Below, in pieces: positions 1 through 8,945 of a stretch of 64,000 nucleotides of DNA. Positions within the stretch are counted from its first letter, which is position 1. Every line of letters begins with the position of its first letter. The position numbers were made by a program, and so were the translations under genes. Under the pieces are notes generated by a model. The model saw nothing but the letters and a program-made list of their open reading frames with translations, did no database searches and was not told where the DNA came from. Source of the stretch: Ruminococcus bromii (GTDB lineage: Bacteria > Bacillota > Clostridia > Oscillospirales > Acutalibacteraceae); contig NZ_NNBY01000032.1 of NCBI RefSeq assembly GCF_002834235.1, forward strand, positions 62,001 through 126,000. The letters run 5' to 3'.

Positions 1-1
1 A

Positions 2-244
2 TGCATGAACGATATTTTAAAGCATTGCGAATATATGCTGTCGCTCGGATGCGAAAATTCTCTTTGCTTCGGTACGGATTTTGACGGTTGCGATTTGCCG
101 AGGGATATTGTCGGAAGCGATTCAATCGGCGAAATATATGAACTTTTTCTTAGAAATAACTACAATGAAAGCGTTTTAAAAAAGATTTTTTACGAAAATG
201 CGTATAATTTCTTTGAAAACTTTGACAATCAGCGAATAATGTAG
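2..244 (+). CDS. Membrane dipeptidase (peptidase M19), C-terminal fragment
   Basis: The reading frame is open from the left edge of the window, so only the last 80 residues are present. They contain FGTDFDG, the late GSDFDG motif of renal-type dipeptidases, followed by the helical tail ending in NAYNFFENF, which matches the usual N-x-x-R/F-x-x-E end of the family. M19 enzymes are zinc hydrolases that split dipeptides, including D-amino acid dipeptides. The thrC promoter overlaps its stop codon. The catalytic N-terminal half lies outside the window, so activity cannot be judged. Confidence 0.8.
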   Translation, partial: CMNDILKHCEYMLSLGCENSLCFGTDFDGCDLPRDIVGSDSIGEIYELFLRNNYNESVLKKIFYENAYNFFENFDNQRIM

Positions 245-250
245 TAAAAT
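222..250 (+). promoter_or_regulatory. Sigma-A promoter for thrC
   Basis: TTGACA at 222-227, a 17-nt spacer and TAAAAT at 245-250. The -35 lies inside the 3' end of the dipeptidase gene and the -10 begins just after its stop, 37 nt before the thrC start. Confidence 0.7.
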
Positions 251-286
251 ACTTGATGTTTAAAGCAATTTGAAAGGAAGATTTCA

Positions 287-1795
287 ATGTTATACAACAG
301 CACACAAAATGCCAAAGAAGTAGTTTCTGCGGCACAGGCCATTGCACAGGGTATTTCAAAGGATGGCGGTCTTTTTGTACCGCAGGAATTTCCTAAGTAT
401 GATGAAAATACCTTCAAGGCACTTTTGAAAACAGATTACAAAGGAAGAGCAAAGAAAGTATTTTCTGATTTTCTTTCTGATTTCACAGAAGAGGAAATCA
501 GCGACTGCGTAGAAAAGGCTTATACAGCTCAGAAATTCGGCGGTGAAAATCCTGCTCCTATTTCATACTGTAATCTTGACGGAACAACCCTGAATATTCT
601 TGAACTCTGGCATGGTCCTACATGTGCGTTTAAGGATATGGCACTCCAGATTCTCCCACATCTTCTCACAAAGTCACTCAAGAAAAAATATGACGGCAAG
701 ACAGCTGTTATTCTCGTTGCTACATCAGGCGATACAGGCAAGGCTGCTCTTGAAGGCTTTAAAGATGTTGAACACACAAAGATTGTTGTTTTCTATCCTG
801 TTGACGGTGTAAGTCCGATGCAGAAGCATCAGATGAATACTCAGGAAGGTGAAAATGTTCGTGTTTGTGCAATCAAGGGTAACTTTGATGACGCTCAGAC
901 AGGCGTTAAGAAGATATTCACTACACCTTCAGTTGCAGAAAAGCTCGCTGAGAATAATATGCTTTTCTCATCAGCAAACTCAATCAACTGGGGCAGACTT
1001 CTTCCGCAGATTGTTTACTATATTTCGGCTTACTGCGATCTTGTAAATGACGGTAAAATCGAGCTTGGTGACAAGATTAATGTTGTTGTTCCGACAGGTA
1101 ACTTCGGTAACATCCTTGCATCGTACTATGCAAGTCTCATGGGACTTCCAATCAACAAGTTTATTTGTGCGTCAAACTCTAATAATGTTCTTACAGATTT
1201 TATCAAAACAGGCGTTTATGATAAGAACAGAAATTTCTATACAACAATTTCACCTTCAATGGATATCCTTGTTTCAAGTAACCTTGAAAGACTTCTCTAC
1301 AAGCTTTCAGGTGATAATGACGAAGTTACAAGAGGCTGGATGAATGCACTCAAATCAGAAGGCAAGTATGAAGTAAGTGATGATGTAAAGGCTGTTATCA
1401 ACGAAAAGTTCTACGGCGGATTCTGTGATGATAAGAATACAGAGGCTACAATTCACGAGATGTTTGAGCAGGATAAGTACCTTTGTGATACTCACACAGC
1501 TGTTGCAATCAATGTGTACAAGCAGTATGTTGAGGAAACAGGCGACAAGACACCTTCTGTAATCGTGTCAACTGCAAGTCCGTATAAATTCTCTAAGGCT
1601 GTTCTTGAGGCTGTTGAACCAAACGCAACACTTCCTGAAACAGAATTTGATATGGTTGATGAACTTCATAAGGTTTCCGGTGCCGAAGTGCCTGCACCTC
1701 TTGCAAATCTTAAAAATAAAACTGCTCGATTCTCTGATGTTACAGAAGATAATGATATGGAGAATTATGTTCTTGGAGCACTCGGTATAGATTAA
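287..1795 (+). CDS. thrC: Threonine synthase
   Basis: PLP enzyme converting O-phospho-L-homoserine to L-threonine, the last step of threonine synthesis in the cytoplasm. The 502 residues fit the long form of the family. HGPTCAFKDMA near residue 110 carries the PLP-binding lysine, ATSGDTGKAA is the phosphate-binding loop and PTGNFGN follows near residue 270. The start has GAAAGGAAG about 7 nt upstream. Its TAA overlaps the ATG of the next gene (TAATG), so the two are probably translationally coupled. Confidence 0.96.
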   Translation: MLYNSTQNAKEVVSAAQAIAQGISKDGGLFVPQEFPKYDENTFKALLKTDYKGRAKKVFSDFLSDFTEEEISDCVEKAYTAQKFGGENPAPISYCNLDGTTLNILELWHGPTCAFKDMALQILPHLLTKSLKKKYDGKTAVILVATSGDTGKAALEGFKDVEHTKIVVFYPVDGVSPMQKHQMNTQEGENVRVCAIKGNFDDAQTGVKKIFTTPSVAEKLAENNMLFSSANSINWGRLLPQIVYYISAYCDLVNDGKIELGDKINVVVPTGNFGNILASYYASLMGLPINKFICASNSNNVLTDFIKTGVYDKNRNFYTTISPSMDILVSSNLERLLYKLSGDNDEVTRGWMNALKSEGKYEVSDDVKAVINEKFYGGFCDDKNTEATIHEMFEQDKYLCDTHTAVAINVYKQYVEETGDKTPSVIVSTASPYKFSKAVLEAVEPNATLPETEFDMVDELHKVSGAEVPAPLANLKNKTARFSDVTEDNDMENYVLGALGID

Positions 1796-2484
1796 TGGCA
1801 TTATTTGCTATAGCGGATTTACATCTTTCGCTTGGTGAAGATAAGCCTATGGATGTTTTCGCAGGCTGGAACGATTATACTTCAAGACTTGAAAATAATT
1901 GGAGAAAGCTTGTTACCGATAATGACACGGTTGTTGTGTCGGGCGATATTTCCTGGGCAATGAAACTTGAAGAAACTCTTACGGATTTTACTTTCATAGA
2001 AAATCTTCCCGGTAAGAAAATTTTCAATAAAGGCAATCACGATTATTGGTGGAGCACCAAGACAAAAATGGATGTGTTTCTGAAAAATAATTCACTTGAT
2101 TCGATATCTATCCTTTTCAATAATTCATATGTTGTTGACGATTACGCAATTTGCGGTACAAGAGGATGGTTTCTTGAGAATGAATCTCAAAATGATATAA
2201 AAGTCCTGAACAGGGAAGTCGGCAGACTTGAAATGTCAATACAATCAGCTATAAAAACAGGAAAGGAACCAATAGTGTTTTTACACTATCCTCCTGTTTA
2301 CGGAACAACAAAATGTGACGAAATATTTAATGTTCTTTTGAAATATGACATCAAAAAATGTTATTACGGACACCTTCACGGAAAAAAGAATATGAGGTTT
2401 GCAATTGAAGGTGAATACGAAGGTATTGATTTTAAGCTGATTTCTTGTGACAGGTTGTCATTCATGCCAATTTTAGTCAGATAA
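1795..2484 (+). CDS. Metallophosphoesterase (calcineurin-like)
   Basis: A 229-residue phosphoesterase with the expected metal-site order: D-L-H near the N terminus (ADLHLSLGE), GDISW near residue 55, GNHDYW near residue 80, a late HYPPV and a final GHLHG. These are the five blocks of the calcineurin-like fold and bind two metals. There is no signal peptide, so it is cytoplasmic. It starts on the last base of the thrC stop. Related clostridial proteins are annotated only as predicted phosphohydrolases; the substrate is unknown and the link to thrC is positional. Confidence 0.88.
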   Translation: MALFAIADLHLSLGEDKPMDVFAGWNDYTSRLENNWRKLVTDNDTVVVSGDISWAMKLEETLTDFTFIENLPGKKIFNKGNHDYWWSTKTKMDVFLKNNSLDSISILFNNSYVVDDYAICGTRGWFLENESQNDIKVLNREVGRLEMSIQSAIKTGKEPIVFLHYPPVYGTTKCDEIFNVLLKYDIKKCYYGHLHGKKNMRFAIEGEYEGIDFKLISCDRLSFMPILVR

Positions 2485-2499
2485 ATTCTGTATTTTCTA

Positions 2500-2528
2500 T
2501 TGGCAAAATTATTTTGTTGTGATATAAT
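2500..2528 (+). promoter_or_regulatory. Sigma-A promoter for tig-clpP-clpX
   Basis: TTGGCA at 2500-2505, a 17-nt spacer and a perfect TATAAT at 2523-2528, 46 nt before the tig start. Confidence 0.75.
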
Positions 2529-2574
2529 AAGATGATTTCTTGATTTTGAATTTAAACTTTGGAGGAATATTAAA

Positions 2575-3855
2575 ATGGCATTAAAGGAATGTACAAAAAA
2601 AGAACAGGCTAATTCATATGAATTAGAGGTTAATGTTGACGGTGAAACTTTTGGTAACGCTGTTAACAGAGTTTATAAAAAGCAGGTTAAAAGCATCAAT
2701 ATCCCCGGTTTCAGAAAGGGCAAAGCTCCCCGTCATGTAATTGAGAAAATGTACGGCTCGGAAGTATTCTATGAAGATGCTATGCAGGATTGTTATCCGG
2801 ATGCTCTTTATGAGGCCGCTAAAGAAGCAGGTATCAAGATAGTTTCGGTTGAAACTCTTGAGGCTATTGAGGCAAGCAAGGAAGGTTTCTCATTCAAGGC
2901 TAATGTTGTCGTTGAGCCTGAAATGGAAATTAATAACTACCTCGGCATTGAAGTTACAAAGAAGTCAACAGAGGTTACAGACGAGCTCGTTGACGAAGAA
3001 ATTGAGAAGGTCCGTGACCGCAACTCAAGAATGGTAACTGTTGACGACAGAGCTGCTCAGAATGATGATGTAGCAGTTATTGACTTTGAGGGTTTTGTTG
3101 ACGGTGAAGCATTTGAAGGCGGTAAGGCTGAAAACTACAACCTTAAGCTTGGATCAGGCAATTTCATTCCCGGCTTTGAGGAGCAGATTGTAGGTCACAA
3201 GACAGGTGAAGAGTTTACAATCACAGTTAAGTTCCCGGATGATTATCAAGCTGAAGAGCTTAAAGGTAAGGAAGCTGAATTCAAGATCAACCTTCACGAA
3301 ATTAAGGCTAAGGAACTTCCGGAAGTCGATGATGAGTTTGTAAAGGATGTTTCCGATAAGGAAACACTTGATGAGTACAAGGCTGAGCTTAAAGAAACTG
3401 TTGCTAAACGCCTTCAGGACGAGGCTGACAAGGATATTGACAATCAGATTTCCGAAAAGCTTATGGAACTCCTTGAGGGTGAAATTCCTGAGGCAATGTA
3501 TGATAATCAGGCTAACGAGATGGTTAGAGAATTTGATATGCGTCTCCGTTCACAGGGCCTTGATATGAAGACATATATGCAGTACATGGGTATGGATGCA
3601 AACGCACTCAAGGGTATGTATAAAGAAGAGGCTGAAAAGAGAGTTAAGTTAAGACTTGCTCTTGAAGCAGTTGCAAGAAAAGAAAATATTGAAGTTACAG
3701 AGGCTGACCTTGATGCTGAATACGGCAAGATGGCAGAGGCTTACAAGATGGATGTTGATAAGGTTAAGGAGGCTGTTCCTGCTGAATCACTCACAGAAGA
3801 TGTTAAGGTTGAAAAGGCTCTTAATCTCGTAAAGGACAAAGCTGTTATTAAGTAA
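2575..3855 (+). CDS. tig: Trigger factor, ribosome-associated chaperone/PPIase
   Basis: The 426 residues show the standard three parts. The N-terminal ribosome-binding domain carries the signature GFRKGKAPRHV near residue 45. The FKBP-type peptidyl-prolyl isomerase domain covers about 150-245 and includes GFVDGEAFEGGKAENYNLKL-type sequence and IPGFEEQIVG. The rest is the helical C-terminal chaperone domain. The protein meets nascent chains at the ribosome exit tunnel. A strong TTTGGAGGA ribosome site precedes the ATG. It is followed by clpP and clpX with no terminator between, the conserved tig-clpP-clpX order. Confidence 0.97.
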   Translation: MALKECTKKEQANSYELEVNVDGETFGNAVNRVYKKQVKSINIPGFRKGKAPRHVIEKMYGSEVFYEDAMQDCYPDALYEAAKEAGIKIVSVETLEAIEASKEGFSFKANVVVEPEMEINNYLGIEVTKKSTEVTDELVDEEIEKVRDRNSRMVTVDDRAAQNDDVAVIDFEGFVDGEAFEGGKAENYNLKLGSGNFIPGFEEQIVGHKTGEEFTITVKFPDDYQAEELKGKEAEFKINLHEIKAKELPEVDDEFVKDVSDKETLDEYKAELKETVAKRLQDEADKDIDNQISEKLMELLEGEIPEAMYDNQANEMVREFDMRLRSQGLDMKTYMQYMGMDANALKGMYKEEAEKRVKLRLALEAVARKENIEVTEADLDAEYGKMAEAYKMDVDKVKEAVPAESLTEDVKVEKALNLVKDKAVIK

Positions 3856-3909
3856 TTTGAATATTTTTCTTATATCTGTTAATCACTATTTAAGAAAGGT
3901 TATGATTAA

Positions 3910-4491
3910 ATGGCATTAGTACCATATGTTATCGAACAGTCAAGCAGGGGCGAACGCTCTTTTGATATCTATTCCCGTCTTCTTGAAGACAGAATTGTTA
4001 TGCTTAACGAAGAGGTAAACAGTGCAAGTGCAAGCGTTGTAGTTGCTCAGTTGCTTTACCTTGAAAGTAAAGATCCGACAAAGGATATCAGTCTTTACAT
4101 CAACAGCCCCGGCGGCAGCGTAACAGACGGCTTTGCTATTTTTGATACAATGAATTACATCAAGTGTGATGTTTCCACAATCTGTATGGGTATGGCTGCA
4201 AGTATGGGTGCATTCCTTCTTGCCGCAGGCGCTAAGGGTAAGCGTCTTGCACTTCCTAACAGTGACATTATGATTCACCAGCCTTCAGGCGGTGCTCAGG
4301 GTCAGGCTACTGACATGGAAATTCACACAAGACACATTCTTGATATGAAAAAACGACTCAATCAGATTCTTGCTGACAACACAGGTCAGCCGATTGATGT
4401 TATTGCAAAGGATACCAATCGTGATAACTTCATGACTGCACAGCAGGCACTTGAGTATGGTTTGATTGATAAGGTTATCGAAAAAAGATAA
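3910..4491 (+). CDS. clpP: ATP-dependent Clp protease proteolytic subunit
   Basis: At 193 residues this is a typical ClpP. The nucleophile serine sits in GMAASMGAF near residue 97 and the catalytic histidine in MIHQPSGG near residue 122. The catalytic aspartate follows in the TNRDNFM region. [11 protein letters not shown] is the oxyanion-hole loop. It forms the tetradecameric chamber fed by ClpX, whose gene begins 15 nt downstream. The short N-terminal propeptide ([10 protein letters not shown]) is the usual one. Confidence 0.98.
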   Translation: MALVPYVIEQSSRGERSFDIYSRLLEDRIVMLNEEVNSASASVVVAQLLYLESKDPTKDISLYINSPGGSVTDGFAIFDTMNYIKCDVSTICMGMAASMGAFLLAAGAKGKRLALPNSDIMIHQPSGGAQGQATDMEIHTRHILDMKKRLNQILADNTGQPIDVIAKDTNRDNFMTAQQALEYGLIDKVIEKR

Positions 4492-4506
4492 AGGTGAGGT
4501 AAACTG

Positions 4507-5847
4507 ATGGCTAACAAAAATAACGAAGATATTTATTGCTCTTTCTGCGGAAAACCTCAGGAGATGGCAGGCAGACTTATTGCCGGCAACGGTGTCTATA
4601 TTTGTGACCGGTGTGTTGAGCTCTGTATGAATATTCTTCGCGAATCAGGCGAGCTTGAACGTGAAAATGAAAATAAACTTTCAAAATCGGGAGAACCTCA
4701 GACCCCCGAACTGTCCGTCGATGAACTTTTAAAACCAAAGGAAATCAAGACAATTCTTGATGAATATGTTATCGGACAGGATCATGCAAAAGTTACCCTG
4801 AGCGTTGCTGTTTACAATCACTATAAGCGTGCTTTTTCAAATGATGAGAGCGTAGATTTTGCTAAGAGTAATGTGCTGCTTCTCGGTCCGACAGGTGTCG
4901 GTAAGACATTACTTGCTCAGACGCTCGCAAAGGCTCTTGATGTTCCTTTTGCAATTGCTGATGCAACTACGCTGACCGAAGCAGGTTATGTCGGCGAGGA
5001 TGTAGAGAACATTCTCTTAAAACTCATTCAGGCAGCCGATTTTGATATTGAAAAGGCAGAGCACGGCATAATTTACATTGATGAAATTGATAAAATTGCG
5101 AGAAAATCCGAAAACCCCTCTATTACACGAGATGTAAGCGGTGAGGGAGTTCAGCAGGCTTTGCTTAAAATTGTTGAGGGAACTGTATCCAATGTTCCGC
5201 CACAGGGTGGCAGAAAACATCCGCAACAGGAATATTTACAGATTGATACTAAGAATATTCTTTTTATCTGCGGCGGTGCATTTGACGGTCTTGAAAAGAT
5301 AGTTGAAAAGCGTAAGGGTTCTTCTGTTATAGGTTTTGAGTCACTTGTTCAGTCAAAGCAGGAGCTTGATTCGACCGATTGGATGAAAGAGGTCACAGCA
5401 CATGATCTTGTAAAGTACGGAATTATTCCTGAGCTCATCGGTCGTTTGCCTGTTATTACTGCTTTGAGTGGCCTTGACACGGATGCACTTGTCAAGATTC
5501 TTACTGTTCCGAAAAACTCTATTGTTCAGCAGTATAAGAAACTTTTTGAACTTGACGGTGTTGAGCTTCTTTTTGAAGAAGAGGCACTCAGAGCTATTGC
5601 ACAACAGGCGCAGGATCAGCATACAGGTGCAAGAGGACTTCGAGGTATTATGGAAGATATTCTTACAGACCTTATGTTTGAGGCTCCGTCTGATCCTACT
5701 ATTGATAAGATTATTATTACAGAGGATGTTATCAAAAACGGTGCTGCTCCGCAAATTACTCGCAAAAAGGAATTGTTACAGACAAATTCCGTAAAATTGA
5801 CTCAAAAAGATGCAAAGAAGCGTCAGAAGCGCAGCACAGCGTCTTGA
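4507..5847 (+). CDS. clpX: ATP-dependent Clp protease ATPase subunit ClpX
   Basis: A 446-residue AAA+ unfoldase. The N-terminal C4 zinc-binding domain (CSFCGKPQ then CDRCVELC) dimerises and recruits adaptors. Walker A is GPTGVGKT near residue 125 and Walker B is [10 protein letters not shown] near residue 190. The ClpP-docking IGF loop appears as SSVIGFES, and GRLPVI with the sensor arginine GARGLR lies toward the C terminus. It unfolds substrates and passes them to ClpP. A hairpin terminator follows 14 nt after the stop. Confidence 0.98.
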   Translation: MANKNNEDIYCSFCGKPQEMAGRLIAGNGVYICDRCVELCMNILRESGELERENENKLSKSGEPQTPELSVDELLKPKEIKTILDEYVIGQDHAKVTLSVAVYNHYKRAFSNDESVDFAKSNVLLLGPTGVGKTLLAQTLAKALDVPFAIADATTLTEAGYVGEDVENILLKLIQAADFDIEKAEHGIIYIDEIDKIARKSENPSITRDVSGEGVQQALLKIVEGTVSNVPPQGGRKHPQQEYLQIDTKNILFICGGAFDGLEKIVEKRKGSSVIGFESLVQSKQELDSTDWMKEVTAHDLVKYGIIPELIGRLPVITALSGLDTDALVKILTVPKNSIVQQYKKLFELDGVELLFEEEALRAIAQQAQDQHTGARGLRGIMEDILTDLMFEAPSDPTIDKIIITEDVIKNGAAPQITRKKELLQTNSVKLTQKDAKKRQKRSTAS

Positions 5848-5860
5848 TATTGTGAATTAA

Positions 5861-5896
5861 AGCTGTATTGCAATTACAATACAGCTTTTTGCTTTT
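5861..5896 (+). terminator. Terminator or attenuator between clpX and lon
   Basis: AGCTGTATTG at 5861-5870, a six-base loop and its exact complement ending at 5885, followed by TTTTTGCTTTT. The lon ribosome site starts only a few bases later, so lon must depend on read-through or on a promoter inside clpX. Confidence 0.8.
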
Positions 5897-5911
5897 ATGA
5901 AAGGAATTTAA

Positions 5912-8323
5912 ATGGATTTTGATATGCAAAAAAATCTGACTCTCCCTGTTCTTCCGTTGCGAGGGTTGGTGGTTTTTCCAAAATCACTTATTCATTTTGA
6001 TGTTGGACGGAAAAAGAGTATTACGGCTATAAATAAAGCTATGAAAGCCGATCAACTTGTTTTTCTTACTTCTCAGAAGGATGCCGCAATAAACGAACCG
6101 GATATATTTGATGTTTATGACACGGGCGTAATTGCCAAGGTTGTACAGGTTTTGAAACAGCCTGAAAATACTACACGAATTGTAATCGAAGGTCAATGCA
6201 GGGCTACAATTATAAATCCTGTTTTTGACGAAAAGTGTCTTGTTGCAGAAGTTAAACCGTATGAGGAAGAAAGCGAGTATCTTACAGCAAGAGATTCCGC
6301 TCTTATGCGAACCGTAAAAAATGAATTTGACAAGTATCTTGAGATTTCTCCGAAGATGCCGTCGGATATTATTTTTAAGGTTGCCCTTTGCAAAAGACCG
6401 GGTGAACTTGCCGACTTTATCACAGCTAATCTCATTCTCGACTACAGAGTTAAACAGTCGATTCTTGAAACTTTCCCGGAATCCGAAAGACTTGAATCTG
6501 TTCTTGATGTACTTGTAAATGAAAATTTTGTTCTTAAACTTGAGGACGAAATATCTCAAAAAGCTAAAATGAGAATTGATGAAAATCAGCGTGATTATTT
6601 TCTTCGTGAACAGAAAAGAGCAATCGAGGAAGAGCTTGGTGAAGATGATTCACCGATTGACGATGCTGAAAACTATGTCGATAAAATTGAGAAGCTTAAT
6701 CTTGACGAAAAGTCTGCCGACATTCTTTATAAAGAATGTAAGAAACTCAGCAAAATGCCTTATGGCAGTCAGGAAGCGGCTGTGATTCGTACATATCTTG
6801 ATACGGTTCTTGATTTGCCGTGGAATAAGTCATCTAAAGATAAAATCGTTATATCTAAAGTTCAGAAGGCTCTTGATAAGACTCACTATGGACTTGACAA
6901 AGTTAAAAAGAGAATCATTGAACAGCTTGCCGTTCGTGTGTTAAGTGAAAAGCAAAAGGGACAGATCATCTGTCTTGCAGGACCTCCCGGTGTCGGTAAA
7001 ACCTCAATTGCTCAGTCGATTGCAAAGGCAATAGGCAGAAAAAGTGAAAGAATCGCTCTTGGCGGCGTTCGTGACGAGGCTGAAATCAGAGGCCACAGAA
7101 AGACTTATATCGGTTCGATGCCGGGTAGAATTATTAATGCATTGCAACATGCCGGCACTAATAATCCTGTACTTATTCTTGACGAAATAGACAAGCTTGC
7201 CGCTGATTATAAGGGCGATCCAACATCGGCATTGCTTGAGGTTCTTGATATCGAACAGAATAATAAGTTTGTTGATCACTACATTGAACTTCCGTTTGAC
7301 TTGTCAAATGTGATGTTTATTACAACTGCAAATGACATTTCAGCTATTCCGGCACCGCTCCGTGACAGAATGGAAATTATAGAAATCAGCAGTTATACAA
7401 GAGAAGAGAAATTCCATATTGCAAAGAAGCACCTCATTCCTAAACAGCTTGATGAGTGCGGTTTTACTTCAAAGGAACTCAAATTCACTCAGAAAGCCAT
7501 ATACGCTCTCATAGACTTCTATACGAGGGAAGCCGGCGTAAGAACTCTTGAAAGGCTTATTGCATCAGTTATGAGAAAATGTGCCGTTAAAAAGCTTACA
7601 GAGGGTACAGAAGTATTCAAGATTGACGAAAAAGAGATAGAAAGATTTTTAGGCCATAAAAAGTTTATTCCTGATTCACTTGCCAAAATGGATGAAATCG
7701 GAATAGTTAACGGACTTGCATGGACATCTGTAGGCGGAGAAATCTTACCTATTGAAGTTGCCGTTATGGAGGGTACAGGAAAGATTGAACTTACAGGTTC
7801 TCTCGGTGATGTTATGCAGGAGTCTGCTAAAACAGCAATCACCTGTATTAGAAGTCATGCGGCGGTTCTTGGAATTGATTCCGATTTTTACAAAAACAAG
7901 GATATTCATATTCATGCTCCCGAGGGTGCTGTTCCAAAGGACGGACCGTCTGCAGGTATTACAATGGCAACCGCAATTTACTCAGCGCTGACTTTAAAGC
8001 CTGCAAGACACGATATAGCCATGACAGGTGAAATTACCCTCAGAGGAAATGTTCTTCCTATAGGCGGCCTTAAAGAGAAAAGCATGGCTGCTTTTAAAAA
8101 CGGAATTACAACAGTAATCATTCCAAAGGATAACGAACCTGATCTTGAAGATGTAGATAAGGCGGTTCTTGAAAAGGTTAAGTTTATTCCTGTTAGGAAT
8201 TTTTCGGAGGTAGTTGCACTTGCGGTGAATAATACCGTGAGAATTACCGATAACCAATGGAACGGAATTGATATGACAGCAGTTCGTTCTGCAACGAAAA
8301 CTGCAAACGCAGTAAAACAGTGA
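5912..8323 (+). CDS. lon: ATP-dependent protease Lon (LonA)
   Basis: An 803-residue LonA protease. The N-terminal substrate-binding domain (PVLPLRGLVVFP) covers about 1-205, followed by a helical region. The AAA+ module has Walker A GPPGVGKTS near residue 358 and Walker B ILILDEIDK near residue 420. The C-terminal protease domain has the catalytic serine in PKDGPSAGI near residue 680 and the lysine in GGLKEKSMAA near residue 720. It degrades misfolded and regulatory proteins in the cytosol. AAAGGAATTTAA precedes the ATG. Confidence 0.97.
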   Translation: MDFDMQKNLTLPVLPLRGLVVFPKSLIHFDVGRKKSITAINKAMKADQLVFLTSQKDAAINEPDIFDVYDTGVIAKVVQVLKQPENTTRIVIEGQCRATIINPVFDEKCLVAEVKPYEEESEYLTARDSALMRTVKNEFDKYLEISPKMPSDIIFKVALCKRPGELADFITANLILDYRVKQSILETFPESERLESVLDVLVNENFVLKLEDEISQKAKMRIDENQRDYFLREQKRAIEEELGEDDSPIDDAENYVDKIEKLNLDEKSADILYKECKKLSKMPYGSQEAAVIRTYLDTVLDLPWNKSSKDKIVISKVQKALDKTHYGLDKVKKRIIEQLAVRVLSEKQKGQIICLAGPPGVGKTSIAQSIAKAIGRKSERIALGGVRDEAEIRGHRKTYIGSMPGRIINALQHAGTNNPVLILDEIDKLAADYKGDPTSALLEVLDIEQNNKFVDHYIELPFDLSNVMFITTANDISAIPAPLRDRMEIIEISSYTREEKFHIAKKHLIPKQLDECGFTSKELKFTQKAIYALIDFYTREAGVRTLERLIASVMRKCAVKKLTEGTEVFKIDEKEIERFLGHKKFIPDSLAKMDEIGIVNGLAWTSVGGEILPIEVAVMEGTGKIELTGSLGDVMQESAKTAITCIRSHAAVLGIDSDFYKNKDIHIHAPEGAVPKDGPSAGITMATAIYSALTLKPARHDIAMTGEITLRGNVLPIGGLKEKSMAAFKNGITTVIIPKDNEPDLEDVDKAVLEKVKFIPVRNFSEVVALAVNNTVRITDNQWNGIDMTAVRSATKTANAVKQ

Positions 8324-8337
8324 AAGAGAGGGATTTT

Positions 8338-8940
8338 ATGAACTTTAATGAAGTCGCTTTTGAATTTGCGGCAGGTCGTGTTGATCAGTTGCCGGAATCG
8401 GATATGCCTGAAATTGTATTTTCAGGTCATTCAAATGTGGGAAAATCCTCTCTTATCAATAAACTTGTTCAGAGAAAAGCTCTTGCAAGAGTAAGCGCTC
8501 AGCCTGGCAAAACGGCTACCATTAATTTTTATAAACTCAAAGAGTTTCGTATGGTTGATTTGCCGGGCTACGGTTATGCAAAGGTTTCAAAAGCAGAAAA
8601 AGACAGATGGGCAAAGCTTGTGGAAGGCTATTTTGCACAGGACAGACAGCGTCCGCTCGTTATTCAGATTCTTGACTTGCGTCATCCTCCGACTGATGAT
8701 GACTTGCATATGATAGATTTTCTTTACAGAGGCGGATTTAACTTTGCCGCAGTTCTTACAAAAAGCGATAAACTCAAAAAGACTGCGTTTGAAAAGCAGA
8801 TTGAGTATTATAAGGACATTTTCAGTACAATTGAACATGTTCCGCTGATACCGTTTTCTGCACAAACAGGCTTCGGAAATGATGAAATAAGGAAACTTAT
8901 TGAAACTTCAATAGCAAATTTTAAAAATACGGAGGTATGA
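8338..8940 (+). CDS. engB: Ribosome biogenesis GTPase EngB (YsxC)
   Basis: A 200-residue GTPase needed for large ribosomal subunit assembly. G1 is GHSNVGKSS, G3 DLPGYGYAK, G4 TKSDK and G5 PFSAQTG; the G2 region is the PGKTATINF segment. I chose this ATG rather than the in-frame GTG 18 nt earlier because GAGAGG lies 6 nt upstream of it. The lon-engB order is common in Firmicutes. The stop overlaps an in-frame ATG ahead of lysA. Confidence 0.96.
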   Translation: MNFNEVAFEFAAGRVDQLPESDMPEIVFSGHSNVGKSSLINKLVQRKALARVSAQPGKTATINFYKLKEFRMVDLPGYGYAKVSKAEKDRWAKLVEGYFAQDRQRPLVIQILDLRHPPTDDDLHMIDFLYRGGFNFAAVLTKSDKLKKTAFEKQIEYYKDIFSTIEHVPLIPFSAQTGFGNDEIRKLIETSIANFKNTEV

Positions 8941-8945
8941 GTAAA

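Noticed and set aside
245..286. T-box or other amino-acid riboswitch before thrC
   Set aside because: Only 36 nt separate the -10 from the start codon, too short for such an element.
529..777. Many open frames antisense to or overlapping large genes, for example inside thrC, clpX, lon, hsdR and hsdM
   Set aside because: They lack ribosome sites, have no recognisable domains and lie fully inside convincing genes.
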